Assembly (NCBI RefSeq): GCF_028527925.1
Contig: NZ_JAPESW010000002.1
Coordinates: 161,730 to 225,729, forward strand
DNA length: 64,000 nt
Reading direction: 5' to 3'
From: Cellulomonas fimi
GTDB lineage: Bacteria; Actinomycetota; Actinomycetes; Actinomycetales; Cellulomonadaceae
Shown here piece after piece: positions 44,626 through 51,630 of this stretch (position 1 is its first letter; each line of letters begins with the position of its first letter). Both the position numbers and the translations under genes were made by a program. The notes below the pieces were generated by a model that was given only the letters and a program-made list of their open reading frames with translations, was not told the origin of the DNA and searched no databases.

Positions 44626-44982
44626 ATGACGACCGCCGACACCGCTCGCACCGCTCTCGGAGGCGTCGTGCTAGCCGCCCGCGACCTGTCCCACCGCCTC
44701 GACGACGCGCGCGAAGTGGAATGGCTCGGCGCGCTCCGCCCGCGAATGTCCCGCGAGGACGCCGCGCTCGGTCGACACGGGAGCGGCGAACGCTCAGACC
44801 CGACGGTCGCAGTCGCCCTCGACGAGAGCCGCCTCGGCGTCCGCGGCGCGGTAGCCGAGGCCGAACGCGCCCGCGACCTGGCGCACGCGGTCGTCGCGGC
44901 AGCAGACCTGCGCCTAGCCGACGCCCTCGCCGAGTGGCACGGCGAGCCGCGGGCAACGCCGCGGGGGGCGCGAGGGGCGTGA
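44626..44982 (+). CDS. Small phage-type helical protein
   Basis: The ATG follows GAGAGGC. The 118-aa product is helical with a REVEWLGALRPRMSREDAAL segment and an Ala-rich coil (AVAEAERARDLAHAVVAAAD). It resembles short structural-region proteins of actinophages of unknown function. Its stop codon lies inside the first hairpin of structure B. Confidence 0.5.
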   Translation: MTTADTARTALGGVVLAARDLSHRLDDAREVEWLGALRPRMSREDAALGRHGSGERSDPTVAVALDESRLGVRGAVAEAERARDLAHAVVAAADLRLADALAEWHGEPRATPRGARGA

Positions 44983-45073
44983 AAGGACGCCCCCTCTAGT
45001 TGTTCTTCAAGGAGTCCTCTCTCTTGAGCAACTACAGCGGGGGGCGTCTCTTCGCGCCCCACACGCCCCCCGC
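44961..45073. other. Nested hairpin structure, copy B
   Basis: Outer arms GCGGGGGGCG (44961-44970) and CGCCCCCCGC (45064-45073) enclose 113 bases. Inside, GGGGCGT/ACGCCCC (44974-44993) forms hairpin 1 and GGGGGGCGT/ACGCCCCCC (45039-45071) hairpin 2, with a middle TGTTCTTCAAGGAG...CTCTTGAG...AACTA that matches copy A. Stems are conserved although loop bases differ. Confidence 0.7.
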
Positions 45074-45247
45074 CGCCCATGAGCCGACTCGCAGGCGCCG
45101 GAAGAAGACGTCCCGCCCGCGCCCCGGGGCTCAGCGGTCGCGCGCCGTGGCGGTGAAGTCCGACGCCGGCAACGGACCGGCCAGCGACGCACGACTCCTC
45201 ACGTGTCCCGTCGACCCGCCACCACGCGGCAATAAGGAGCTCAAGCG

Positions 45248-45487
45248 ACGACCACCCACGACCCGATCTTCGACCGTCCGCTCCCGGCGCCGCGCGCGCC
45301 GCTTCCAGCCGAGCACGTCGAGGTGAGCATGCTCGACGACGCGGGCATCCCGACCCGCCTCATGATGCCGGTCGGCCACGGCCTTCTTCCGAGGGTGCTC
45401 GATCGCAAGTCGACAATCGTTCGGCGCGTCTCTCCCGGCGCGGTCCTGCCCGCTCCGGCGACGCTCACGCCCACGGCATCCGCATGA
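45248..45487 (+). CDS. Microprotein, possible ACG or GTG start
   Basis: AAGGAGC (45234-45240) is followed 7 bases later by ACG-ACC-ACC-CAC-GAC, which would read (M)TTHDPIFDRPLP; ATG is missing there. GTG at 45323 is the first standard start. The frame then reads VSMLDDAGIPTRLMMPVGHG and ends with a stop overlapping the next ATG. ACG initiation is very rare, so either it is used, or this is a mutated start. No family is recognised. Confidence 0.4.
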   Translation, partial: TTTHDPIFDRPLPAPRAPLPAEHVEVSMLDDAGIPTRLMMPVGHGLLPRVLDRKSTIVRRVSPGAVLPAPATLTPTASA

Positions 45488-45579
45488 GCCAGACCCCGCG
45501 GGGCTCGCGCCTGACCGCAGATGGTCGCCTCGTCCGCACTACCGCCACGACCCCATCCGCACCGAAGGAACCGACATGA
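45484..45579 (+). CDS. 31-aa microprotein in overlap chain
   Basis: ATGA at 45484 overlaps the previous stop, and its own stop overlaps the next ATG at 45576. The product (MSQTPRGSRLTADGRLVRTT and on) is basic and Thr-rich. The double coupling argues it is translated, though it could serve only to carry ribosomes to the next gene. Confidence 0.4.
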   Translation: MSQTPRGSRLTADGRLVRTTATTPSAPKEPT

Positions 45580-45896
45580 CCCGCCACCCGCGACTCACCC
45601 GCCGCACCGAATCTCGCGCCGCGAAGGCCGCAGTCCGGCGCTATGTGCACGCCGCTCGCCAGGCAGCCCCCACCTTCTGCTCTGCCGCCACCGAGGAGCA
45701 GATTGTCCGCGCGGGTGCCGCGCTCGTTGCCCTCGTCGCGGTGGCACCCGGCGACCGGGAAGCCGTCGGCGACGCCGCCACGGTTGCGTCCGAGTTCGGT
45801 GCTCCGCGTGCCGAGTTCACCGCCCTGGCCGTCGTCGCACTGGCTCACCTCGCGCCGCAGATCATCGGCGGTCCGGTCGATGTGATCCGCACGTGA
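45576..45896 (+). CDS. 106-aa helical protein, phage-type, unknown
   Basis: The ATG overlaps the microprotein stop. An Arg-rich N-terminus (RHPRLTRRTESRAAKAAVRR) precedes Ala-rich helices, some hydrophobic (AALVALVAVAPGDREAVGDA). No family is recognised; it may be a DNA-binding or capsid-associated protein. Confidence 0.5.
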   Translation: MTRHPRLTRRTESRAAKAAVRRYVHAARQAAPTFCSAATEEQIVRAGAALVALVAVAPGDREAVGDAATVASEFGAPRAEFTALAVVALAHLAPQIIGGPVDVIRT

Positions 45897-46249
45897 GCGT
45901 CTCGCCTCGGGCGTCCCTCGGCCCGGAGAGACGCCCCGCCTCGGCGCAGTCCGGGCTGAGCGCCTAGGCCGAGGACCGCCGCACGAGGCCCGGGCCGACG
46001 GCCCGCCTACCCGCACACGGGCTGCCCGCCGTTCGGCCTTCAGGGATTTGTCTCCGGTTTCTCTGAGGCAGGCGAAGACTCAGCAGGCCAGGGGTGGGGG
46101 GCGACTCCCCCTCCCCCACCCTCTTCCCCACCGAAGCGGCATAGCGCCTCGCTATGCGCGCGGGTTTGAAGGTGGCCAACAATGCACGCCCCCGTGCGGC
46201 CGTCGCGGAGCGGCCGCACCTCGCGAGGAAGTGCGGCCGCCGCACGTCA
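45897..46249. other. Intergenic region with several hairpins
   Basis: No gene is supported in these 353 bases. Structures seen: a perfect GCATAGCG-CCT-CGCTATGC hairpin at 46139-46157; a G/C-run inverted repeat near 46090-46125; and GCGGCCGCAC/GTGCGGCCGC at 46210-46240, the probable terminator of the Cas2-like gene read leftward. Confidence 0.5.
46210..46240 (-). terminator. Terminator of Cas2-like gene
   Basis: GCGGCCGCAC and GTGCGGCCGC (10 bp, perfect) enclose 11 bases, 10 bases past the stop of the leftward 46250 gene. A third related arm GTGCGGCCG at 46194-46202 could pair in competition. Confidence 0.55.
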
Positions 46250-46522
46250 TCAGACGTTCTGGTTGATCCAGTTCCACGACGTCTTCGGCAGCCAACCCTG
46301 ACGGGAGGCACCCGAGATGTTCACGCAGAAGATGTGGTCGTTCGTGTCGATCATGGGACGCAGGGCGTCGTAGACGCGCTGCGCGGTCAGCGTCGGACCC
46401 GAGACGATCCAGGCTGAGTCAAGCAGGTGGAGCCAGGCTCCCTGCTTCTTGATTGCCTCGTAGAGCCGGTCGTACTTCTGGCCCGGCGTATTGAGGTCGT
46501 ACGAGATGAGAATCGCGGGCAT
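46250..46522 (-). CDS. Orphan Cas2-like (SinR/VapD-type) protein
   Basis: The 90-aa product reads MPAILISYDLNTPGQKYDRL, then a helix, AWLHLLDSAWIVSGPTLTAQ and a beta strand HIFCVNIS. This is the ferredoxin-like Cas2/VapD pattern with the Asp after the first strand (YDLN). No Cas1 or repeat array is present, so it is not a CRISPR adaptation gene. Candidate roles are an endoribonuclease toxin or a satellite interference factor. The 286 bases at 46523-46808 hold its promoter region, an inverted repeat CGCGAGA/TCTCGCG (46560-46580) and a terminator. Confidence 0.7.
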   Translation of the reverse strand: MPAILISYDLNTPGQKYDRLYEAIKKQGAWLHLLDSAWIVSGPTLTAQRVYDALRPMIDTNDHIFCVNISGASRQGWLPKTSWNWINQNV

Positions 46523-46744
46523 GGCTGCCCTCTCTGGGGCCGAGTCTCAGCCAGCGACACGCGAGACTCGATATCTCGCGCGCGGACCCTCGTGGCGACT
46601 AACGTCCGAAGTGCCACCCCCGGAGACGCAGCGAGGGGCCGACTGTCCGTTGGACGGATTGTCCGGTCCCGGCTGCCATGATGCAGCGCGCCTCCGACGA
46701 CTACGGCGCGACACGCGCTAACGTCACGCACCGTTCACCCGGAG

Positions 46745-46784
46745 CGGCACCCGGCCCTCGCACCCTGAGCGCGCAGGGCCGGGT
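46745..46784 (-). terminator. Terminator of the 195-aa gene
   Basis: GCACCCGGCCCT (46745-46756) and AGGGCCGGGTGC (46773-46784) form a perfect 12-bp stem, 25 bases beyond the stop of the leftward 46809 gene. Confidence 0.65.
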
Positions 46785-46808
46785 GCGCTGGTGATGCGGT
46801 CCCGCCCC

Positions 46809-47396
46809 CTAGCCCTCACCGCCGCGCGTGTCCAGGCCACGAAGCGCCGCCTCCAGCGTCGCAAGAGCGCCGCCGTCCCCGAAGCGCGACCGGGAGGCCA
46901 GACGGGCAACCTCGGTCGTCATGACGTCCTCATCGACGAGCGGCAGATAAGCAACCACGGACGAGTCGCGAAACGACCGGTTGCTCTCACGCGAGTCCTC
47001 GCTGTCGAAGTGGGTACGGAAGAGGTCCGCGGCCTCCCGAGCGACCGAGAACGTCGGCAGCAGCCAGTCCGCCACCGGCCCGGCAAGCCACGGCCTCGTC
47101 TTGTTGACGAGCATCTTCGAGGGCATGTCGTCCCAGTCACCCCAGTCGACGTCGCGAAGCGGAGCGAGCGGCAGCGGCCCGTCATCGGGCCCGAGCGCGT
47201 ACCACCCGTCCCACGCGAGCACATCGCCCGTCTCCACGACCACGATCGCGACGGCCCAACCCGCGAAGAACTCCACCCCGGGGTCATCGGAGGACTCCGT
47301 CGCGTCGCTGGCGACGAAGACGACCGCCAGCCGGTGCGGAACGTCGTTGATCTCATGCGCGAGACTCGTGACCTGGGGCAAGCGAGGCGATGTCAT
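46809..47396 (-). CDS. 195-aa protein, unknown
   Basis: MTSPRLPQVTS is the chosen start; an upstream extension would run through a basic unlikely segment. The protein has many Asp, Trp and Val (VVVETGDVLAWDGWYALGPD, VDWGDWDDMP) in a beta-rich layout, then a helical C-terminus. No motif or family is recognised. Confidence 0.5.
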   Translation of the reverse strand: MTSPRLPQVTSLAHEINDVPHRLAVVFVASDATESSDDPGVEFFAGWAVAIVVVETGDVLAWDGWYALGPDDGPLPLAPLRDVDWGDWDDMPSKMLVNKTRPWLAGPVADWLLPTFSVAREAADLFRTHFDSEDSRESNRSFRDSSVVAYLPLVDEDVMTTEVARLASRSRFGDGGALATLEAALRGLDTRGGEG

Positions 47397-47456
47397 GGCT
47401 CGCGAGCGTAGTCCTCGCCACCCACGGCCGGTACGCCCCCATCCACGAACGCCGGA

Positions 47457-47492
47457 GGGGCCCTCAACCGACTTGCGACGGTCAAGGGCCCC
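47457..47492 (-). terminator. Terminator-like hairpin
   Basis: GGGGCCCT and AGGGCCCC form an 8-bp stem with a 20-base loop about 40 bases downstream of the leftward 47531 microprotein. Confidence 0.5.
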
Positions 47493-47530
47493 GTGGCGAC
47501 CCGGCCAGAGGCCGCCCAAGCGTCTACTAC

Positions 47531-47644
47531 TCAGTCGAGGTCTCGAACCCGACGGCGCTCGACCCGTCGGACTACCTTCGGACCTTCCGGCGTCTGGATC
47601 AGTTCATGCCAGATTCGGGTGATACGCGCCTGGGACTCAGGCAT
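47531..47644 (-). CDS. 37-aa basic microprotein
   Basis: The ATG at 47644 has GTGGAG upstream on its strand. Product MPESQARITRIWHELIQTPE is followed by a basic tail RRVERRRVRDLD. A longer in-frame reading exists, but this start best fits the ribosome site. No family is recognised. Confidence 0.4.
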   Translation of the reverse strand: MPESQARITRIWHELIQTPEGPKVVRRVERRRVRDLD

Positions 47645-47834
47645 GACAGTCTCCACTTCACGAGACCGCCTTACGGTGCCCCCTGGGGTCGGGTTAACCT
47701 GTCGCAACACGTGGCGTGGAAGTTGCGTGCTGCGAAGGGCCTTCATCCGGGAGCGCAAGCGCCTCCAGGTGGGGGCCCTTCCGTCTGCGGTTGTCTCGAT
47801 AGTAGAAGCCGGGACTAACACATCCAAGGAGACC

Positions 47835-47954
47835 TGTGGACAACGGGGTGGACAGGCCTGTGGACGATCGCCCGCATCCTGTGGACAACCTGAGGACGGC
47901 TCTGTGGGTATTGGGTTCAGCAGGGCCATCCTGAGCGTGAGCGCCTGTGGACGC
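47835..47954. repeat. DnaA-box cluster, candidate replication origin
   Basis: TGTGGACAA (reverse complement TTGTCCACA, the actinobacterial DnaA box) occurs perfectly at 47835-47843 and 47880-47888, and one-or-two-mismatch copies TGTGGACGA at 47859-47867 and TGTGGACGC at 47946-47954. Three lie within 54 bases with spacings of 24 and 21. The boxes are in the gene-poor stretch of the small element. Confidence 0.6.
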
Positions 47955-48013
47955 GAGAAAGGCCGCACAAGTCTTCAGTTCCGCGACACCACAGAGCGCG
48001 TCTTCGGATGCCC

Positions 48014-48048
48014 AAGACCCCCGCTGCGAACAATGCAGCGGGGGTCTT
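48014..48048 (-). terminator. Strong terminator, 14-bp stem
   Basis: AAGACCCCCGCTGC and GCAGCGGGGGTCTT form a perfect 14-bp stem with a 7-base loop, downstream of the leftward 48194 gene. A run CGTCGTTT follows on the plus strand, so it may act in either direction. Confidence 0.75.
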
Positions 48049-48193
48049 CGTCGTTTACACGGCCGCACGCGCCAGCGGAAGGGACGGAGCGTTCCGCACG
48101 CCGGGCGGCCGTAGGAGCCGTCTGAGTGAACTCGGATCGTCTCGGCGCATCCTCAGGCGCAAACGGCGGCGGTGGTCTGGGTAGCGTTCATGG

Positions 48194-48610
48194 TTACTCG
48201 TTCGGCTCAACGGGCGTGCCCGGCCGGTCGACCGCGGGCTCGTCCGACGGCTCGGCGAAGTCCTCGTCCACACCGCCGCCCAGCACTGAGAGCCAGAAGC
48301 CCGCCGCGAACGTGTGGACACTCCCGGGCTCTTCCGCATCCCGGTCTGCTCCCTCTCGCCACGCCGCCGCGACGAACGCCCCCGACAGCGGCGTCGTTCC
48401 GACCCAACGACGGGCTGCGTCCGTCGCAGTCTCGCCGTCAGCGATCACGGAGACAAAGTCGTACGCGCGGCGCTTTGTCTTGACAGTGAAGGCCCGCGCG
48501 ACCATAGAGCCGTCAGGCACAACGCGCACGATGTCGTCTGTGGTGACGACGCGATCCGGAAACGAGACGTACCAAATCGTCGGAAGTTGCTTCGGCATGG
48601 AGTACCGCAC
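48194..48610 (-). CDS. 138-aa protein at right end of small element
   Basis: The ATG at 48610 (48598 possible) follows a purine-rich stretch. The product starts MRYSMPKQLPTIWYVSFPD, has beta strands (RVVTTDDIVRVVPDGSMVAR) and a Trp-containing helix (DAARRWVGTTPLSGAFVAAA), and ends in a Pro/Glu-rich tail. It is the element's first gene from the right. No family is recognised. Confidence 0.5.
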   Translation of the reverse strand: MRYSMPKQLPTIWYVSFPDRVVTTDDIVRVVPDGSMVARAFTVKTKRRAYDFVSVIADGETATDAARRWVGTTPLSGAFVAAAWREGADRDAEEPGSVHTFAAGFWLSVLGGGVDEDFAEPSDEPAVDRPGTPVEPNE

Positions 48611-48765
48611 CCTCTCTCATTCTCACCGTACGTCGCCGGTGACCTGCTCGAAAACTACCCGCGCGCACCGACGCGCGTCCCGCGTCTGAGACATAGAGCG
48701 ACAGCGCAGAGCGCCGCGGCACGACGCTCGGCGCTCCCGATATGGATGTGTCACTATCAAGTCCC

Positions 48766-48773
48766 GGCACGCC
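48766..48773. other. attR core of small element
   Basis: GGCACGCC, identical to 41377-41384. Right of it cpaF resumes (GGCGTTGAGCGCG, encoding A-L-N-A in reverse). Confidence 0.75.
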
Positions 48774-49649
48774 GGCGTTGAGCGCGATGAGCAGGTCGAG
48801 CGCCTCGGCCTCGCGCACCTCCCCCACGATCAGGCGGCTCGGGCGCATGCGCAGCGCCTCCTTGACGAGCCGGCGCAGCGGGATCTCGCCCGTGCCCTCG
48901 AGGCTCGGCTGCCGGCACTGCATGGCGACCCAGTCGCGCGCCGACAGGCGCAGCTCGAACACCTCCTCGCACGTGACGACCCGCTCGCGCGCGGGGATCG
49001 CGCCGGCCAGCGCGTTGAGCATCGTCGTCTTGCCCGCCTGCGTCGCCCCCGAGACCAGCACGTTGAGCCCCGCCCGCACCGACGCGTGCAGGAACGCGGC
49101 CGCGTGCGGCGTCAGGGAGCCGAGCCCCACGAGGTCGTCGAGCGAGCCTGCGCGCACGACGTGCTTGCGGATGTTCACGGCCCAGTGCCGACGGGTGACA
49201 TCGGGGATCACGGCGTGCAGCCGCTCGCCGCCGGGCAGCGACGCGTCGACGAACGGGCTGGACAGATCGAGGCGGCGGCCCGACACCTTGAGCATCTGCT
49301 CGACGAGGTCGCGGACCTGGGCGTCGGTGAGGATCGTCGTGGTGAGCTCGGGCTCGCCGCGGCGCGCGACGAACACCTGCGTCGGGGAGTTGACCCAGAT
49401 CTCCTCGACCTCCGGGTCGTCGAGGTACTTCTGCAGCGGGCCCAGCCCGGCGACCGCGTCGACCACGGCCTTGTGCGCGGCGGCGGCGTCGACGAGCGGT
49501 GGGACCGCGCCGCGCAGCGACCGCTCGTCGTAGTCCGCGATGACGTCGGCCACCAGCGTGGCGACGCCGCCCGGGTCGCGCACGGGGTCGATCCCGCGCC
49601 GCCGCACGAGCTCGCGCACCTCCCGCTCGAGGATCGCCACACCGTCCAT
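48766..49649 (-). pseudogene. cpaF: cpaF/tadA N-terminal fragment
   Basis: The Tad secretion ATPase starts at MDGVAILEREVREL with the N-terminal domain, the hexamer interface (VEEIWVNSPTQVFVARRGEP), Walker A GATQAGKTTML, the Asp box region and Walker B-like RLIVGEVREAEALDLLIALN, then is cut after NAGVP. Reading continues out of the core into element DNA and stops at 48513, giving a 378-aa chimeric product without the HAN box, so it cannot be a normal ATPase. The motif CCCGATTCGTCCG lies 13 bases upstream of the start. Confidence 0.9.
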
Positions 49650-49661
49650 GCCGCACCCCTG

Positions 49662-49674
49662 CCCGATTCGTCCG
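49662..49674 (-). promoter_or_regulatory. CCCGATTCGTCCG motif upstream of cpaF
   Basis: Same 13 bases as upstream of tadB (40958) and of the hydrolase gene (51456), here ending 13 bases before the ATG. Confidence 0.65.
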
Positions 49675-49823
49675 TTCTCGACCGGGTCAGAAGGTAGGGC
49701 ACGGCGTCGCGTCGCCGTGCGGTCCGTCCACAGCCGAACCGCGACGCCCGGGCGCACGCAGGCGACCACCGATGCCTGCCCGCGCCGCACCACCTCCCGG
49801 CGGCGGAGCGCCACACTCGTGCC

Positions 49824-50591
49824 ATGGCGCCCGAACGGACGACGCTGGACGACGACTTCGACGGCCCCGACCTCGACCCCACGGTCTGGTCGCCGTACTA
49901 CCTGCCGGCGTGGAGCTCGCGCGCGCAGAGCGCCGCGACGTACGAGGTCCGGGACTCGTGCCTCCGGCTGAGCATCCCGCGCGACCAGCCGCTGTGGTGC
50001 GCGGGCGACCACGAGCCGCCGCTGCGCGTCTCCGCCGTGCAGTCCGCGAACCGCTCGGGCCCCGTCGGGAGCACCGACGGGCAGCAGCCGTACCGCGAGG
50101 GCCTCGTCGTGCGCGAGCAGCAGGACACGCTGCTCGGATGGACGCCCGGTCCCGGGTACGTCGAGATGCGCGCGCGGGCCGTCCTGTCGCCGCGGTCGAT
50201 GGTGTCGCTCTGGATGGTCGGGCTCGAGGACGTGCCCGAGCGGTGCGCCGAGATCTGCGTCATGGAGGTGTTCGGCGACGCGGTCGTCCCCGGTGAGTCC
50301 GCGGCGGTGGGTATGGGGCTGCACGCGTTCCGCGACCCGGCGGTCCGCGAGGACTTCGCCTCCCCGCGGCTGCCGATCGACGTCGCGCAGCCCCACACCT
50401 ACGCGGTCCGCTGGACGGACGAGCACGCGACGTTCAGCGTCGACGGCACGGTGGTGCGCCGCTGCGACGGCCCGCCGACCTACCCGCTGCAGCTGATGAT
50501 CGGCGTGTTCGACTTCCCCGACCGCGCGACGCCCGGTGACGACACCGTCCCGGAGCTGGTCGTCGACCACGTGCGCGGGTGGTCCGGCTGA
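49824..50591 (+). CDS. GH16-like (concanavalin fold) protein
   Basis: The 255-aa protein has the family-16 layout: TLDDDFDGPDLDPTVWSPYY at the start, YREGLVVREQQ, YVEMRARAVLSPRSMVSLWM, and the active-site strand EICVMEVFGD, then HTYAVRWTDEHATFSVDGTV. GH16 enzymes use E-x-D-x-x-E; here the middle Asp is Cys (E-I-C-V-M-E), so activity may be reduced or altered. No signal peptide is seen, so it would act inside the cell or be exported another way. It is divergent from cpaF across 175 bases. Confidence 0.7.
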   Translation: MAPERTTLDDDFDGPDLDPTVWSPYYLPAWSSRAQSAATYEVRDSCLRLSIPRDQPLWCAGDHEPPLRVSAVQSANRSGPVGSTDGQQPYREGLVVREQQDTLLGWTPGPGYVEMRARAVLSPRSMVSLWMVGLEDVPERCAEICVMEVFGDAVVPGESAAVGMGLHAFRDPAVREDFASPRLPIDVAQPHTYAVRWTDEHATFSVDGTVVRRCDGPPTYPLQLMIGVFDFPDRATPGDDTVPELVVDHVRGWSG

Positions 50592-50618
50592 CGCGGACCA
50601 CCCGCGCACGGCGCCCGC

Positions 50619-51443
50619 TCAGGAGCGGAGGAACTCCAGGATGTCCGCGTTGATGACGTCGGCGTGCGTCGTCGGCATGCCGTGCGGGAAGCCCTCGTAG
50701 GTCTTGAGGGTGCCGTTCTGCACGAGCTGCGCGCTCAGCGGTCCCGAGTTCGCGTAGGGGACGATCTGGTCGTCGTCACCGTGCTGGACGAGGACGGGCA
50801 CGGTGATCGTCTTGAGGTCGTCGGTGAAGTCGGTCTGCGAGAACGCGACGATCCCGTCGTAGTGCGCCTTCGCGCTGCCCTGCATGCCCTGCCGCCACCA
50901 GTTCGCGATGACCGCCTCGGACGGCTCCGCGCCCGGGCGGTTGTAGCCGTAGAACGGCCCCGACGGCAGCGCGCGGTAGAAGTCGGAGCGGTGCGCGGCC
51001 ACCTCGGCCTGGAGCCCGTCGAAGACGCTCTTCGGCAGCCCGCCGGGGTTGGCATCCGTCTGCACCATGAGCGGCGGGACGGCCGCGATGAGCACGGCCT
51101 TCGCGACACGGCTCTCGCCGTGCCGGGCGAGGTAGCGGACCACCTCACCGCCGCCCGTGGAGTGCCCGATGTGCACCGCGTCGTGCAGGTCGAGGTGCGA
51201 CGTGAGCGCCGCGAGGTCGTCGGCGTAGTGGTCCATGTCGTGGCCGTCGGCGACCTGCGAGGACCGGCCGTGTCCCCGGCGGTCGTGCGCGATGACCCGG
51301 TAGCCGTGCTGCAGGAAGAAGAGGAGCTGCGTGTCCCAGTCGTCGGCCGACAGCGGCCAGCCGTGGCTGAACACGATCGGCTGCCCCGAGCCCCAGTCCT
51401 TGTAGAAGATCTCGACGCCGTCGGTCGTGGTGATCGTGCCCAT
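50619..51443 (-). CDS. Alpha/beta hydrolase of the chloroperoxidase/esterase type
   Basis: The 274-aa protein is a cofactor-free haloperoxidase-like hydrolase: oxyanion [14 protein letters not shown], nucleophile elbow GHSTGG, acid in [11 protein letters not shown], and catalytic His in [10 protein letters not shown]. Such enzymes act on esters, lactones or peracids. A motif CCCGATTCGTCCG shared with tad genes lies 13 bases before the ATG. Confidence 0.85.
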   Translation of the reverse strand: MGTITTTDGVEIFYKDWGSGQPIVFSHGWPLSADDWDTQLLFFLQHGYRVIAHDRRGHGRSSQVADGHDMDHYADDLAALTSHLDLHDAVHIGHSTGGGEVVRYLARHGESRVAKAVLIAAVPPLMVQTDANPGGLPKSVFDGLQAEVAAHRSDFYRALPSGPFYGYNRPGAEPSEAVIANWWRQGMQGSAKAHYDGIVAFSQTDFTDDLKTITVPVLVQHGDDDQIVPYANSGPLSAQLVQNGTLKTYEGFPHGMPTTHADVINADILEFLRS

Positions 51444-51455
51444 CCGAGTGCCTCC

Positions 51456-51468
51456 CCCGATTCGTCCG
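51456..51468 (-). promoter_or_regulatory. CCCGATTCGTCCG motif upstream of hydrolase
   Basis: Third copy of the 13-base motif, here too ending 13 bases before the ATG of the leftward gene. Confidence 0.6.
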
Positions 51469-51575
51469 GAATGACGTGGCCAGCATCACCACAGGTGACG
51501 CCCCAGCGAAAGGGCTTCCACGTGAAATCTGGTCGCCGGTCCTGCTCCGCCCTCTCCGCGGGATCCGGTACGGTA

Positions 51576-51595
51576 CATACCGTCCAGTCGGTTTT
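51576..51595. promoter_or_regulatory. TetR-type operator, copy 1
   Basis: CATACCG-TCCAGT-CGGTTTT matches the operator at 58427 (CATACCG-ACCGCG-CGGTATG) in the left arm and in CGGT of the right arm. An overlapping perfect palindrome ACGGTA-CA-TACCGT lies at 51570-51583. It sits about 35 bases before the alcohol dehydrogenase start. Confidence 0.65.
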
Positions 51596-51630
51596 CCGCA
51601 TCGTCGCGGCCCGGACGACGGAGGGTGCCC

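Larger units (their letters stand above)
47645..48193. other. Long gene-poor region with DnaA boxes and hairpins
   Basis: No gene is supported in about 549 bases, although frames stay open because of GC content. It contains an AAGGGCC/GGCCCTT inverted repeat (about 47736-47786), the DnaA-box cluster (47835-47954) and a strong terminator (48014-48048). Confidence 0.5.
41377..48773. mobile_element. Small capsid-carrying element (phage satellite candidate) in cpaF
   Basis: The element is bounded by GGCACGCC at 41377-41384 and 48766-48773, the only duplication at the cpaF split. It holds a serine integrase at the left edge, a P22-coat-like capsid gene, microproteins, a Cas2-like gene and DnaA boxes, but no terminase, portal or tail. 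It does not resemble the large element in gene content. At 7.4 kb it is at the low end for a satellite. Confidence 0.85.

Noticed and set aside
45000..45326. 108-aa frame starting MFFKESSLLSNYSGG
   Set aside because: It runs through the nested hairpin B and is Arg/Pro-rich without a ribosome site; the structure explains the sequence better.
46250..46522. CRISPR adaptation gene
   Set aside because: The Cas2-like protein stands alone; no Cas1, other Cas gene or repeat-spacer array was seen anywhere in the window.
48513..50609. Long leftward frame covering cpaF and the GH16 gene region
   Set aside because: The part beyond 49649 is antisense to the GH16-like gene and has no protein-like composition; the true start is MDGVAILE at 49649.
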